Shown here in pieces: positions 1-8,168 of a stretch of DNA of 38,651 nt; the first letter of the stretch is position 1; each line of letters begins with the position of its first letter. This stretch comes from an uncultured Collinsella sp. (GTDB lineage: Bacteria; Actinomycetota; Coriobacteriia; Coriobacteriales; Coriobacteriaceae). Where the stretch lies: positions 1 through 38,651 of the forward strand of contig UREM01000020.1 of assembly GCA_900546775.1 (NCBI GenBank), in the 5' to 3' direction. The notes beneath the pieces are model-generated. The model searched no databases, was not told the origin of the DNA, and was given only the letters and a program-made list of their open reading frames with translations. Made by a program: the position numbers and the translations under genes.

Positions 1-1599
1 GGCGAGTTCTACGAGCGCCGCTGGTTTGCTCCGGCGCCCGCAGATCCTGTGTGGGTCGAGTTTGCCGGTCGGGGTCCGGTTCCGCTGGGTTCGGGGCTTG
101 TCTACCGCTGCTGTGATGAAGGTGCCGAGGATATGGTGCTGGGCGTTGAGGTCTGCGAGGACCTGTGGGTGCCGGCGCCCCCTTCGACCGAGATGGCGCT
201 TGCCGGTGCGACGGTGATCCTCAATCCGTCGGCTTCGGACGAGATTATCGGTAAGGCGGATTACCGCCGCAGCCTCATCTCCAACCAGAGCGCACGCCTG
301 TACTGCGCCTATGCCTACGCAGACGCGAGCGAGGGCGAGTCCACGACCGACATGGTCTTTGCGGGCGAGAACCTTATCTACGAAAACGGCTCCAAGCTTG
401 CCGCGACCAGGCTTCTCACCTGTGACATGGCCATCGCCGACGTCGATCTTGACCGTCTGGTTGCCGAGCGCCGTCGCTCGACGACGTGGACACGCGCCGA
501 CGATGCGCCGGAGGCCACGACTGTTGAGTTTTCGTTTGAGGGCGTGTTGGCCGAAGAACCCGTCCTGCGCGATGCCTGCGATATCGACCGCGTTTTCCCG
601 CGTGCACCTTTTGTGCCGGCCGACCATGGCGACCTGGCCGAGCGTTGTGAGACCATCCTTGACCTGCAGACCGCCGGCCTCAGGACCCGCCTTGCCCATA
701 CGGGCACCAAGGCTGCAGTCATCGGTCTTTCGGGCGGCCTGGATTCCACGCTGGCACTGCTCGTGACGGTGCGTGCCTTCGATGCACTGGGGCTGCCGCG
801 CACGGGTATCACGGCGGTCTCCATGCCTGGCTTTGGCACGACGCATCGCACTAAGTCCAATGCCGAGTCGCTCGCGCGCGACCTGGGCGTGAGCTTCCGC
901 GAGGTTTCGATTCACGCGGCCGTGGAGCAGCACTTCAAGGACATTGAGCACGATCCGTCCGTGCAGGACGTGACCTACGAGAACAGCCAGGCGCGCGAGC
1001 GCACGCAGATTCTGATGGACCTGGCCAACCAGGCTGGCGGCTTTGTCATCGGCACCGGCGACCTGTCGGAGCTGGCGCTCGGCTGGGCTACGTACAATGG
1101 CGACCATATGAGCATGTACGCCGTCAACGCGAGCGTGCCCAAGACGCTCGTGCGTCATCTGGTTCGCTATGCGGCCGATGTCTTTGGCGGGCGTATTGCC
1201 GAGGTCTTGCTCGACATCCTCGATACGCCGGTGTCCCCTGAGCTTCTGCCGCCGACGGGCGATGGCGAGATTGCCCAGAAGACCGAGGATTTGGTGGGCC
1301 CGTACGAGCTGCACGACTACTTCCTCTACTACCTGCTGCGTTTTGGCTTTGAGCCGGGCAAGATCTACCGCATGGCGCTCAAGAGCTTTGAGGGCGTCTA
1401 CGACGCCAAGACCGTCCGCACGTGGCTGCGTACGTTCTACCGTCGCTTCTTTGCTCAGCAGTTTAAGCGCAGCTGCCTGCCCGATGGTCCCAAGGTGGGC
1501 TCGGTGACGCTTAGCCCGCGCGGCGATTGGCGCATGCCGAGCGACGCCAGCTCGCGTCTGTGGCTCGCACAGATCGACGCGCTCAATCCCATTGACTAA
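1..1599 (+). CDS. nadE: Glutamine-dependent NAD+ synthetase, 5' end cut by window edge
   Basis: This enzyme makes NAD+ from deamido-NAD+, ATP and ammonia, the ammonia being released from glutamine by an N-terminal nitrilase-like domain. The reading frame is open from base 1, so the start lies outside the window and 532 residues are visible. The nitrilase nucleophile Cys is seen at fragment residue 52 (VEVCEDLW). The synthetase domain has the ATP-pyrophosphatase loop SGGLDS near residues 244-249, followed by [12 protein letters not shown] and NASVPKT, typical of NadE. The full-length family is about 640-680 residues, so roughly 100-150 residues are missing. The stop TAA is at 1597-1599. No unusual residues were seen. 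Confident on family; the gene is a housekeeping cytosolic enzyme. Confidence 0.95.
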   Translation, partial: GEFYERRWFAPAPADPVWVEFAGRGPVPLGSGLVYRCCDEGAEDMVLGVEVCEDLWVPAPPSTEMALAGATVILNPSASDEIIGKADYRRSLISNQSARLYCAYAYADASEGESTTDMVFAGENLIYENGSKLAATRLLTCDMAIADVDLDRLVAERRRSTTWTRADDAPEATTVEFSFEGVLAEEPVLRDACDIDRVFPRAPFVPADHGDLAERCETILDLQTAGLRTRLAHTGTKAAVIGLSGGLDSTLALLVTVRAFDALGLPRTGITAVSMPGFGTTHRTKSNAESLARDLGVSFREVSIHAAVEQHFKDIEHDPSVQDVTYENSQARERTQILMDLANQAGGFVIGTGDLSELALGWATYNGDHMSMYAVNASVPKTLVRHLVRYAADVFGGRIAEVLLDILDTPVSPELLPPTGDGEIAQKTEDLVGPYELHDYFLYYLLRFGFEPGKIYRMALKSFEGVYDAKTVRTWLRTFYRRFFAQQFKRSCLPDGPKVGSVTLSPRGDWRMPSDASSRLWLAQIDALNPID

Positions 1600-1667
1600 G
1601 GTTGGCTAAATTGAACCAATATAGGGGATGCAAGCGGTACACTTTTGCAATCTGATGGCCCGTATCG

Positions 1668-1699
1668 CGCGGCGCTCTTGTCGGAGCGCCGCGTTTTTT
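1668..1699 (+). terminator. Intrinsic terminator in front of the aminotransferase
   Basis: A perfect 10-bp stem (CGCGGCGCTC at 1668-1677 with GAGCGCCGCG at 1684-1693), a 6-nt loop and six T residues. It lies 69 nt after nadE and only 18 nt before the aminotransferase start. It can simply end nadE, or, if the TACACT at 1638-1643 is a real -10 box, act as an attenuator in the leader of the next gene. Confidence 0.75.
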
Positions 1700-1717
1700 A
1701 TATCGAAAGGTGGCACC

Positions 1718-2881
1718 ATGCAGGCATCGCAGCGTCTCGGTCGCTTTGGCGCGGAGGTATTTGCCTCGCTCAACAACAAGCTTCTCGCGCTGAAGGCTCA
1801 GGGCAAGACCATTTACAACATGAGCGTGGGAACGCCCGATTTTAAGCCGTACGACCACGTGGTCGAGGCGCTCACGAAGGCGGCCCAGGACCCCGAGATG
1901 TGGAAGTACGCCCTGCGCGACCTGCCCGAGCTTAAGCAGGCCGTATGTGATTACTACGAGCGCCGCTTTGGCGTTTCGGGCATTACGCCGTCCATGGTGC
2001 AGTCGTGCAACGGTACGCAGGAGGGCGTGGGCCATTTGGGCCTGGCCCTGCTCGATCCGGGTGACACCATTTTGGTTCCCGATCCGTGCTACCCGGTCTT
2101 TGAGGCGGGCGCCAAGATCGCCGATGCCAAGCTCGAGTACTATCCGTTGGTCGCCGAGCATAATTACCTGCCCTATGTGGCGGGTATCGATCCCCAGGTG
2201 GCCGATCGTGCCAAGTATATGATCGTGTCGCTGCCCGCAAACCCGGTCGGCTCGGTGGGCACGCCCGAGGTCTACGAGGAGATCATCGCTTTCGCCCGCG
2301 AGCACGACCTGCTCATCGTCCATGACAACGCGTATTCCGATATCGTGTTTGACGGCGAGCCGGGCGGAAGCTTTTTGCAGTATCCCGGCGCGCTCGAGGT
2401 GGGCGTGGAGTTCTTCTCGCTTTCCAAGTCGTTTAACGTCACCGGTGCTCGCATCGGCTTTTTGGTCGGTCGCGAGGACGTTGTCCAGGCCTTTGCCAAG
2501 CTGCGCAGCCAGATCGACTTTGGCATGTTCTTCCCGGTCCAGAAGGCTGCTATCGCCTGCCTGAACGGTCCGCGCGATGAGGTCGAGGCGCAGCGTCTGA
2601 AGTACCAGGAGCGCCGCGATGCCCTGTGCGACGGTCTTGAGGGCCTGGGCTGGGAGCGTCCCAACGCGCATGGCTCTATGTTTGTGTGGGCCAAGCTTCC
2701 CGGTGGTCGCACCGATTCCATGGCGTTTTGCGAGGAGCTCATGGAGAAGGCCGGCGTTGTGGTGACGCCGGGCGCGAGCTTTGGTCCTTCGGGCGAGGGG
2801 CACGTGCGCATGGCGCTGGTCCTGCCGCCCGATCAGATTGCTTTGGCTGTCGAGGCCATCCGCGAGGCGGGTCTGTATTAG
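1718..2881 (+). CDS. PLP-dependent class I/II aminotransferase (LL-DAP / N-acetyl-DAP aminotransferase-like)
   Basis: A 387-residue fold-type I aminotransferase. The start ATG at 1718 has a good ribosome site (GAAAGGTGG, 1704-1712); an in-frame extension to 1628 would run through the terminator hairpin and is rejected. The PLP lysine is K237 in SLSKSFNVTGARIGF; other family marks are NGTQEGV, PDPCYPVFEAGA, HDNAYSDIVFDG and a C-terminal Arg in HVRMAL. The HDNAYSDI and SLSKSFN stretches resemble diaminopimelate-pathway aminotransferases (DapL/PatA types). Since the window also encodes the N-acetyl branch enzyme DapH, it may transaminate N-acetyl-2-amino-6-oxopimelate. That substrate is inference; other amino acids are possible. 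Confidence 0.85.
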   Translation: MQASQRLGRFGAEVFASLNNKLLALKAQGKTIYNMSVGTPDFKPYDHVVEALTKAAQDPEMWKYALRDLPELKQAVCDYYERRFGVSGITPSMVQSCNGTQEGVGHLGLALLDPGDTILVPDPCYPVFEAGAKIADAKLEYYPLVAEHNYLPYVAGIDPQVADRAKYMIVSLPANPVGSVGTPEVYEEIIAFAREHDLLIVHDNAYSDIVFDGEPGGSFLQYPGALEVGVEFFSLSKSFNVTGARIGFLVGREDVVQAFAKLRSQIDFGMFFPVQKAAIACLNGPRDEVEAQRLKYQERRDALCDGLEGLGWERPNAHGSMFVWAKLPGGRTDSMAFCEELMEKAGVVVTPGASFGPSGEGHVRMALVLPPDQIALAVEAIREAGLY

Positions 2882-3024
2882 AAACCTGTTTCGACTCGTC
2901 AATAGCTCGAAACCGATTTCGTGCAGTTATTTTACGATTTCTGCAAACAATTTCGGTAAACGGTCGATTTTTGGCTGCGAATAGGAGCATAATCAAAGTC
3001 CCGATTGGATGTATTGGGATTACG

Positions 3025-3057
3025 GCAAGCCGCTCGGGTCGTTCCCGGGCGGCTTGC
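3025..3057 (+). promoter_or_regulatory. Leader hairpin upstream of ldh
   Basis: GCAAGCCGC (3025-3033) pairs with GCGGCTTGC (3049-3057), extended inward by CGGG/CCCG, with a 5-nt loop. No T run follows, so this is not a classical terminator; it lies in the probable 5' leader of ldh, just before the GGGAG ribosome site. Upstream DNA (2880-3000) is AT-rich and contains CATAAT-like -10 sequence near 2989. Function unknown. Confidence 0.5.
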
Positions 3058-3082
3058 TTGTGGAGAGAGATGGGAGTTTCTA

Positions 3083-4033
3083 ATGGTTAACGAGAAGAAG
3101 GTCGCTATTGTCGGCTGCGGTTTCGTTGGTTCGTCTTCGGCGTTCGCGCTGATGCAGAGTGGTCTGTTCTCCGAAATGGTCCTCATCGACGTGGACAAGA
3201 ACCGCGCCGAGGGTGAGGCCCTGGATATCGCGCACGGTATGACGTTTGCCGAGCCGATGAAGATCTACGCCGGCGATTATTCCGATGTCGCCGACGCCGC
3301 CATGATCGTCGTCACCGCTGGCGCTGCCCAGAAGCCCGGTGAGACTCGCCTGGACCTGGTCAACAAGAACGTCAGCATCTTTAAGTCCATTATCCCCGAG
3401 ATTAAGAAATCCGGCTTCGACGGCATTCTGCTCATCGTCTCCAACCCGGTCGATGTTCTGACCTACGCCGCCATCAAGATGTCCGGCCTGCCCGAGGGCC
3501 ACGTCATCGGTTCCGGTACCGTGCTCGACACCGGCCGTCTGCAGCAGATGCTTGGTGCCCACGTCGAGGTCGACCCGCGCGATGTCCAGGCCTATGTCAT
3601 GGGTGAGCACGGCGACTCCGAGTTTGTCGCTTGGTCCAGCGCTCAGGTTGCCGGCGTTCCGCTGAACACCTTCTGCGAGCTTCACGGTCATCTGGAGCAT
3701 GAGGCTGCCGAGAAGCGCATCGCCGAGGACGTCAAGAACTCCGCCTACACCATCATCGAGAAGAAGCACGCCACCTACTACGGCGTCGCCATGGCCGTCA
3801 AACGCATCTGCACTGCCGTCATGCGTGACGAGCAGACCGTTCTGCCCGTTTCCTCGCTCATGGTGGGCGAGTACGGCCTGTCCGATCTTGCCATCTCTAT
3901 GCCGACCGTCGTTGGCCGCGACGGCGTCGTCTGTCGCGTCCCCGTGCCGCTGAACGATGACGAGCAGCATGAGCTCACCGCCTCCGCCAAGGCCCTCAAG
4001 GACATCATCGACAGCGTCGACTTCTCCTGCTAA
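3083..4033 (+). CDS. ldh: L-lactate dehydrogenase
   Basis: Cytosolic NADH-dependent reduction of pyruvate to L-lactate, a fermentative NAD+-regenerating step. 316 residues, the normal length. The Rossmann motif GCGFVG is at residues 11-16, the NAD-binding acidic residue follows in LIDVDKN, and the catalytic His is H176 in MGEHGDSE. The specificity loop reads AQKPGETR with Gln83, the lactate-dehydrogenase residue, where malate dehydrogenases have Arg. The start ATG at 3083 follows GGGAG with 6-nt spacing; the longer in-frame extension to 3005 covers the leader hairpin and is rejected. It stands alone between terminators. Its codon use is strongly biased (many GTC/ATC/GCC), suggesting high expression. 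Confidence 0.95.
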   Translation: MVNEKKVAIVGCGFVGSSSAFALMQSGLFSEMVLIDVDKNRAEGEALDIAHGMTFAEPMKIYAGDYSDVADAAMIVVTAGAAQKPGETRLDLVNKNVSIFKSIIPEIKKSGFDGILLIVSNPVDVLTYAAIKMSGLPEGHVIGSGTVLDTGRLQQMLGAHVEVDPRDVQAYVMGEHGDSEFVAWSSAQVAGVPLNTFCELHGHLEHEAAEKRIAEDVKNSAYTIIEKKHATYYGVAMAVKRICTAVMRDEQTVLPVSSLMVGEYGLSDLAISMPTVVGRDGVVCRVPVPLNDDEQHELTASAKALKDIIDSVDFSC

Positions 4034-4066
4034 ATCAAGCTCGCTAGAGCGAAAAGCTACAATGAA

Positions 4067-4100
4067 GGCGTCCGGGTCCACACGGCCCGGGCGCCTTTTT
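4067..4100 (+). terminator. ldh intrinsic terminator
   Basis: A 10-bp stem (GGCGTCCGGG with CCCGGGCGCC, one G-T pair), loop of 9, and five T residues, 33 nt after the ldh stop. A TACAAT at 4058-4063 lies just before it and looks like a -10 box. Confidence 0.85.
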
Positions 4101-4130
4101 GGTGCAAAGTAACCTGACCCCAATGCACCA
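4099..4130 (+). repeat. Short palindromic repeat, copy 1 (AACCTG element)
   Basis: TTGGTGCA and TGCACCA form the arms around AAGTAACCTGACCCCAA. A near-identical copy is at 5312-5344, and the core AACCTGTCCC recurs in inverse orientation near 21476. The two copies lie directly on both sides of the Mbeg1-like gene. Confidence 0.75.
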
Positions 4131-4147
4131 TAGTTGATGGGAGGGCC

Positions 4148-5308
4148 ATGTCGGATTCGCCTAATTTTTTGACATATGCCCAGACGGTGTTTGATCCGTT
4201 TGAGGAGCGGTCGTTCTGCGCGGTGGATAGCCTGGTCTTTGCGTGGTTGTCCTATTTGCGTTTGCCGGGTGATATGGCGGAGCTGACGAACTGGCAGGGC
4301 CTAGACGTACGCGAACTGCTGCGTGCCGAGTGCTACCGGGACATGATTGACGACTTGTGGGATCCAGAGGGGAGCAGGGCCTTGTTGGAGGCCGTGGCAG
4401 CAAACCCTCGTTACCGTGGCGTGCACGTTTGCGGCTATCGTGCCGTGAGCGATGTGGTAGCGACAGAGCAGTTTGCAGCCATGGCGTTCCGGTTTCCGAC
4501 GGGGTTTAGTTATCTTTCCTTCCGGGGGACCGACAGCACGATTGTGGGCTGGAAAGAGGACTTTAACATGGCGTTCCGGTGTCCTGTGCCGGCCCAGGAA
4601 TCCGCGGTACGTTATGTGGACGAGGCGGCGGATGCGATTGACGGGCCGCTTTTGTGCGGAGGTCATTCCAAGGGTGGAAACCTTGCGGTGTACGGTGCGA
4701 CGATGTGCTCCGATGTTGCCCGTGAGCGAATCGAACGGGTGTATTCCCATGATGGTCCGGGCTTCGTCGAGGAGTTTCTGAACGGCAACGCCTTTGCCGA
4801 TCTTTCCGGTCGAATCGACAAGACGCTACCTCGGTCGTCGATCTTTGGCATGATGTTCGAGACGCAGGAGGACTATGCCATCGTTGAGAGCACCGAGTTC
4901 AGCCTGCTGCAGCACAATCCCTTTAGCTGGGTGGTTGATGGTCGTGACTTCGTGTACTGTGAGCGCCTGTCCGCCGGTGCTCGATACGTTGATGGCTCCA
5001 TTCGCGAGATGCTGCTTGCAGTGGGGCCTGCCGAGCGCGAGCGTTTTGTAGATGCATTGTTCTCCGTGTTTGAGGCTACGGGTGCTGAGCGGTTTGCGGA
5101 TATCGCTGGGAATCTGCGCGAGAGCCTGCCCGTGATGCTCCAGACTGCGCAAGGTTTCGACAAGGATACACGACGCTTTGTCTCGCAGACCATCGTGGCA
5201 ATCCTTAAGTGCGCACTGCTGCCCAAACGACCCCAGATCGACATGTCCGCTGCCGGTAAGAGTCTGGCAGAACAGCTCGAGGCTTGGCAGTCCGAGCTCC
5301 TGCGCTAG
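4148..5308 (+). CDS. Mbeg1-like (DUF2974) alpha/beta-hydrolase
   Basis: A 386-residue protein with a lipase-type nucleophile elbow GGHSKGGNLA, Ser174, followed by SHDGPGF, where the Asp/His region of DUF2974 proteins lies. The oxyanion-side segment YLSFRGTDSTIVGWKEDF is typical of the Mbeg1-like branch of lipase class 3-like hydrolases. No signal peptide or membrane segment is visible, so it is probably cytosolic. The substrate is unknown. The start ATG has a GGGAGG site. The gene is flanked by two direct copies of a 32-bp palindromic repeat and its codon use (more T/A-ending codons) differs from ldh and the following gene, which suggests an independently acquired cassette. Hydrolase activity is inference from the motif. 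Confidence 0.8.
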   Translation: MSDSPNFLTYAQTVFDPFEERSFCAVDSLVFAWLSYLRLPGDMAELTNWQGLDVRELLRAECYRDMIDDLWDPEGSRALLEAVAANPRYRGVHVCGYRAVSDVVATEQFAAMAFRFPTGFSYLSFRGTDSTIVGWKEDFNMAFRCPVPAQESAVRYVDEAADAIDGPLLCGGHSKGGNLAVYGATMCSDVARERIERVYSHDGPGFVEEFLNGNAFADLSGRIDKTLPRSSIFGMMFETQEDYAIVESTEFSLLQHNPFSWVVDGRDFVYCERLSAGARYVDGSIREMLLAVGPAERERFVDALFSVFEATGAERFADIAGNLRESLPVMLQTAQGFDKDTRRFVSQTIVAILKCALLPKRPQIDMSAAGKSLAEQLEAWQSELLR

Positions 5309-5311
5309 CCA

Positions 5312-5344
5312 TTGGTGCAAAGCAACCTGTCCCAGATGCACCAA
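5312..5344 (+). repeat. Short palindromic repeat, copy 2 (AACCTG element)
   Basis: TTGGTGCA (5312-5319) and TGCACCAA (5337-5344) enclose AAGCAACCTGTCCCAGA. It matches copy 1 at 4099-4130 at most positions in the same orientation and also shares some downstream bases (GATG). Confidence 0.75.
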
Positions 5345-5375
5345 TCTTCGATGCGCTCGGGGAGGGCTCGACCGC

Positions 5376-5381
5376 TATACT
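5376..5381 (+). promoter_or_regulatory. -10 box of the nucleoid-associated protein gene
   Basis: TATACT about 40 nt before the gene start. No convincing -35 hexamer was found at the standard distance. Confidence 0.4.
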
Positions 5382-5419
5382 GGTTCGTGCCGAAATCGAT
5401 CTAGAACGGAATGCCGTAT

Positions 5420-6424
5420 ATGAAAATCAATCACGCGATTCTGCATATCCTGGACTTTGACTCTGCCGTCAACGTCATGAGCCAGCGCGAGCTCGATATC
5501 GAGAGTCGTACCGTGCGCAACTTCGTGACCACGCATCTGCGCCGCGCACGTACCTCGGCCGACAATAAACGCGCCACGTTTGCCGAGAACTCTGCGTTTG
5601 GCGGCGAGCTCAAGGGCTATTTCTTTGGCGAGCGCGAGTTCGTGGACCTGTCGCAGCAGATTGCAGAGTTTATCTCCTCCGAGCTCACCAAAGCCGAGAA
5701 AGCCGAGTCCACCGACGTGCTCGTGGCTGATTTTGACGACGATGAGGATGCCCGCTGGTTTGCCGTGATGCTGCTGGGCTCCAAGCAGGCTTTTATGCAC
5801 GAGGTGGGCCGCGAGGAGGGGGAGGTGCGCAATGACATCGCGCGCCACTACGCCATTCTGCCGAACCCCTCGCAAAAGGTGCCGAGCTATGCCATCGTGC
5901 GCGCGAGTACCATGGAGATCGGCTACGTGGATAAGAAGCGCAAGATTGCCGGCGAGGACCGTATGCTTATCCCCGATGGCCTGCTGCAGTGCGACACGGG
6001 CGTATCGGGCAAGGAGGTCATCGACACCGTGACGCGTGTGGTCGAGGAAGTCGCCGAGGAGCACGGCGCCAACACGGCTGTAGCGCTCGCTAAGGTTAAG
6101 GCTGCCGTTGCCGAGAAGGTTGAGGATGACGAGGAACTGCCGCCTTGGGATATCGTCGATGAGGTCTTTGAGGACGAACCGGTTATCAAGGAGAGCGTGC
6201 GCGCGGCACTGACCGAGGAGAAGGTACCTGAGCGTGTGCCCGTGGAGCGCAAGCAGGTCGAGCGTGCGGCAGTGCGCAACCACAAGATTCGTACCGATAC
6301 GGGCATCGAGATCAGTTTTCCGGCCGAGATGGGCTCGAACTCCGAGTACATCGAGTTCGTCAACGAACCCAATGGCCTCATTTCCATCGAGCTCAAAAAC
6401 ATCGGCAGCATCGAGAATAGATAA
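5420..6424 (+). CDS. Nucleoid-associated protein (NdpA/YejK-like family)
   Basis: A 334-residue acidic protein beginning MKINHAILHILDF, the hallmark N-terminus of the nucleoid-associated (NA37/YejK) family. The family binds the nucleoid, although its exact role is unclear. Later segments fit the family: the central DFDDDEDARWFAVMLLG and the C-terminal EISFPAEMGSN / YIEFVNEPNGLISIELKNIG. I chose ATG 5420, 9 nt after GGA; ATG 5411, three codons earlier, is possible but has no spaced ribosome site. The gene ends in a clear intrinsic terminator and is monocistronic between two elements. Confidence 0.8.
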   Translation: MKINHAILHILDFDSAVNVMSQRELDIESRTVRNFVTTHLRRARTSADNKRATFAENSAFGGELKGYFFGEREFVDLSQQIAEFISSELTKAEKAESTDVLVADFDDDEDARWFAVMLLGSKQAFMHEVGREEGEVRNDIARHYAILPNPSQKVPSYAIVRASTMEIGYVDKKRKIAGEDRMLIPDGLLQCDTGVSGKEVIDTVTRVVEEVAEEHGANTAVALAKVKAAVAEKVEDDEELPPWDIVDEVFEDEPVIKESVRAALTEEKVPERVPVERKQVERAAVRNHKIRTDTGIEISFPAEMGSNSEYIEFVNEPNGLISIELKNIGSIENR

Positions 6425-6450
6425 ACTGCGCTTGGACGCTGCAGAAAAAC

Positions 6451-6484
6451 AAAGGTCGAAACCCTTCGGGACTTCGGCCTTTTT
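6451..6484 (+). terminator. Terminator of the nucleoid-associated protein gene
   Basis: AAGGTCGAA (6452-6460) pairs with TTCGGCCTT (6473-6481) with an inner CCC/GGG, followed by a T run. Confidence 0.8.
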
Positions 6485-6527
6485 GCTTGGAGCTGAATTG
6501 AGTTGCAGACTGAGCATACGTCAGCGA

Positions 6528-6625
6528 AAACGCCCCTAGGCGAGCAAGGTGACGTGAAAGAGGAGGGAAGCGTACTTTGGTACGCGACCGACGATTGAAC
6601 GTCAGATTGCCGCCTAGGGGCGTTT
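6528..6625. repeat. Large nested inverted-repeat element between convergent genes
   Basis: A 15-bp perfect inverted repeat (6528-6542 with 6611-6625, core CGCCCCTAGGCG) encloses further complementary pairs: GCAA 6544-6547 with TTGC 6607-6610, TGACGT 6550-6555 with ACGTCA 6599-6604, and an inner hairpin GCGTAC-TTTG-GTACGC (6570-6585). The whole folds as one long branched stem on either strand. It has no open frame of note. It is likely a mobile palindromic repeat or a structured RNA. Confidence 0.7.
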
Positions 6626-6638
6626 GCAGCGTCGAGTC

Positions 6639-6666
6639 GTTACGGCGTTTGGTAAAACGCCGTAAC
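6639..6666 (-). terminator. Hairpin after dapH
   Basis: A perfect 12-bp stem (6639-6650 with 6655-6666) and a GGTA loop, starting 3 nt after the dapH stop on the minus strand. There is no long T run, so termination is probable but not certain. Confidence 0.5.
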
Positions 6667-6668
6667 TA

Positions 6669-7388
6669 TTAAAGTTGGCGCAGGCCCTCTTCCAGGCCGG
6701 TCTTGCTGTCGGTCTTCTCATCGCGCATCTTGATGACGCGGGCGGGGACACCTGCCACGACGGCACCGGCGGGGACGTCCTCGACGCATACGGCGCCGGC
6801 GGCAACGACGGAGCCCTTGCCTACGCGCACGCCCTCCAGGACCACGGCGTTGGCGCCGATCATGACATCGTCTTCGATGATGACGGGCGTGGCGCTTGCG
6901 GGTTCAACGACGCCTGCCAGCACGGTACCGGCGCCGATGTGGCAGTTCTTACCCACGGTGGCACGGCCGCCCAGCACGGCGCCCATGTCGATCATGGAAC
7001 CCTCGCCAATGACGGAGCCGATGTTGATGATGGCACCCATCATGATGACGGCGCGATCGCCGATCTCGACGCGGTCGCGGATGATCGCGCCTGGCTCGAT
7101 GCGGGCGTTGATACCCTTGAGGTCGAGCATGGGGACGGCGGAGTTGCGGCAGTCATTCTCGACGTCGTAATAGTCGATGGAGTCGGCATTGGCATCGAGG
7201 ATGGCCTTGAGCTCTTCCCAGTCGCCAAAGACGGTTTTGCCACGACGGCCGCCGTAGACGTGCGCATCGCCCCAGGCAACCTTCATGCCGGGCTTCTCGC
7301 GCACATACAGCTTGACGGGCGTCTTTTTAGGCGCGGTGGCGATGTAATTGATAATCTCCTGTGCATCCATCTCGGCTGCGTTACTCAT
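6669..7388 (-). CDS. dapH: Tetrahydrodipicolinate N-acetyltransferase (DapH)
   Basis: Transfers acetyl from acetyl-CoA to tetrahydrodipicolinate, the committed step of the N-acetyl branch of diaminopimelate/lysine synthesis in the cytosol. 239 residues, usual for DapH and shorter than succinyl-type DapD. The C-terminal half is a left-handed beta-helix of hexapeptide repeats (from about residue 90, e.g. [24 protein letters not shown], read in overlapping I-G-x-x-x-x units), with [10 protein letters not shown] and [13 protein letters not shown], features of DapH. The start ATG has AAGGAG 9 nt upstream. It is the last gene of the lysA-dapA, dapB, dapH operon, 39 nt after dapB, and ends at a strong hairpin. 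Confidence 0.93.
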   Translation of the reverse strand: MSNAAEMDAQEIINYIATAPKKTPVKLYVREKPGMKVAWGDAHVYGGRRGKTVFGDWEELKAILDANADSIDYYDVENDCRNSAVPMLDLKGINARIEPGAIIRDRVEIGDRAVIMMGAIINIGSVIGEGSMIDMGAVLGGRATVGKNCHIGAGTVLAGVVEPASATPVIIEDDVMIGANAVVLEGVRVGKGSVVAAGAVCVEDVPAGAVVAGVPARVIKMRDEKTDSKTGLEEGLRQL

Positions 7389-7427
7389 ATGCTGTTTCTC
7401 CTTTGCGTGGGTGCGGTAGATAGCTGG

Positions 7428-8168
7428 TTAGGCGAACATGACCTGGTCGAAGGTGTAGAAGCCAGGGTCGCGGACGACGAGCTTTTGAGCGGCGGCCAGA
7501 GCGCCGTTGACAAAGATCTGACGGCTCGTGGCGCGATGCGTGAGCGTGACTTCCTCGTCCTGGCCAAAGAAACTCACTTCGTGCACGCCGGCGACAGTGC
7601 CACCGCGCAGCGAGTGCATGCCAATCTCCTTGGGTTCGCGCGCTCCGCACATGCCCTCGCGGCCATAGACAGGGTGGTAGCCTGCCTCGGGCTCAGCTTC
7701 GACGACGGCGTCGAGCAGTAGTTTGGCGGTGCCGCTGGGGGCATCAACCTTTTGGTTGTGGTGCGTCTCGACGATTTCGCAGTCAAAGCCGGGCAGCTCG
7801 CGTGTGGCCTGGGCCACCAGATGACGCAGGGCTGCGATACCGATGGAGTAATTTCCGGAGTGCATGACGCGGGCGTACTGACCCAGCTCGCGCAGGCGAT
7901 CCATCTGCTCGGGTGTGTAGCCCGTGGTGCCCGAGACCAACGCCGCGCCCGTGCGCTCGACATAGGCGACGACAGCATCGAAGGTTGCAACGTTCGAGAA
8001 GTCGATGATGACGTCGGCTGCCGGGGCATTCTCGAGCTCGGACAAGTCGAAGCCGATCTGGGCGACGATATCAAAAACGGGCTGACCGGCGGCGTCGACA
8101 ACGCCCTCGGCGGTGGTGCGGATGAGCGAGCCCATGCGGCCCGTTCCCATAATGACGGTCTTAATCAA
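7428..8168 (-). CDS. dapB: 4-hydroxy-tetrahydrodipicolinate reductase (DapB)
   Basis: Reduces hydroxy-tetrahydrodipicolinate with NAD(P)H, between DapA and DapH. 246 residues, normal length. The nucleotide-binding motif is GTGRMG (8-13); the catalytic block is ETHHNQKVDAPSGTA with His136/His137 and Lys140; SGTTGY at 79-84 also fits. The start is TTG at 8168, supported by AAGGGAG about 9 nt upstream and needed to include the first Rossmann strand; the ATG seven codons in would delete it. The TTG overlaps the dapA stop by 8 nt, so translation is probably coupled. Confidence 0.93.
   Translation of the reverse strand: MIKTVIMGTGRMGSLIRTTAEGVVDAAGQPVFDIVAQIGFDLSELENAPAADVIIDFSNVATFDAVVAYVERTGAALVSGTTGYTPEQMDRLRELGQYARVMHSGNYSIGIAALRHLVAQATRELPGFDCEIVETHHNQKVDAPSGTAKLLLDAVVEAEPEAGYHPVYGREGMCGAREPKEIGMHSLRGGTVAGVHEVSFFGQDEEVTLTHRATSRQIFVNGALAAAQKLVVRDPGFYTFDQVMFA

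Noticed and set aside
1583..2902. 439-codon open frame opposite the aminotransferase gene
   Set aside because: It is the antisense shadow of a strongly coded gene; low-complexity composition and no ribosome site.
2881..3000. Possible Rex redox-repressor site before ldh
   Set aside because: Short imperfect palindromes such as GAAACCGATTTC occur, but none fits the Rex consensus TTGTGA-N6-TCACAA well.
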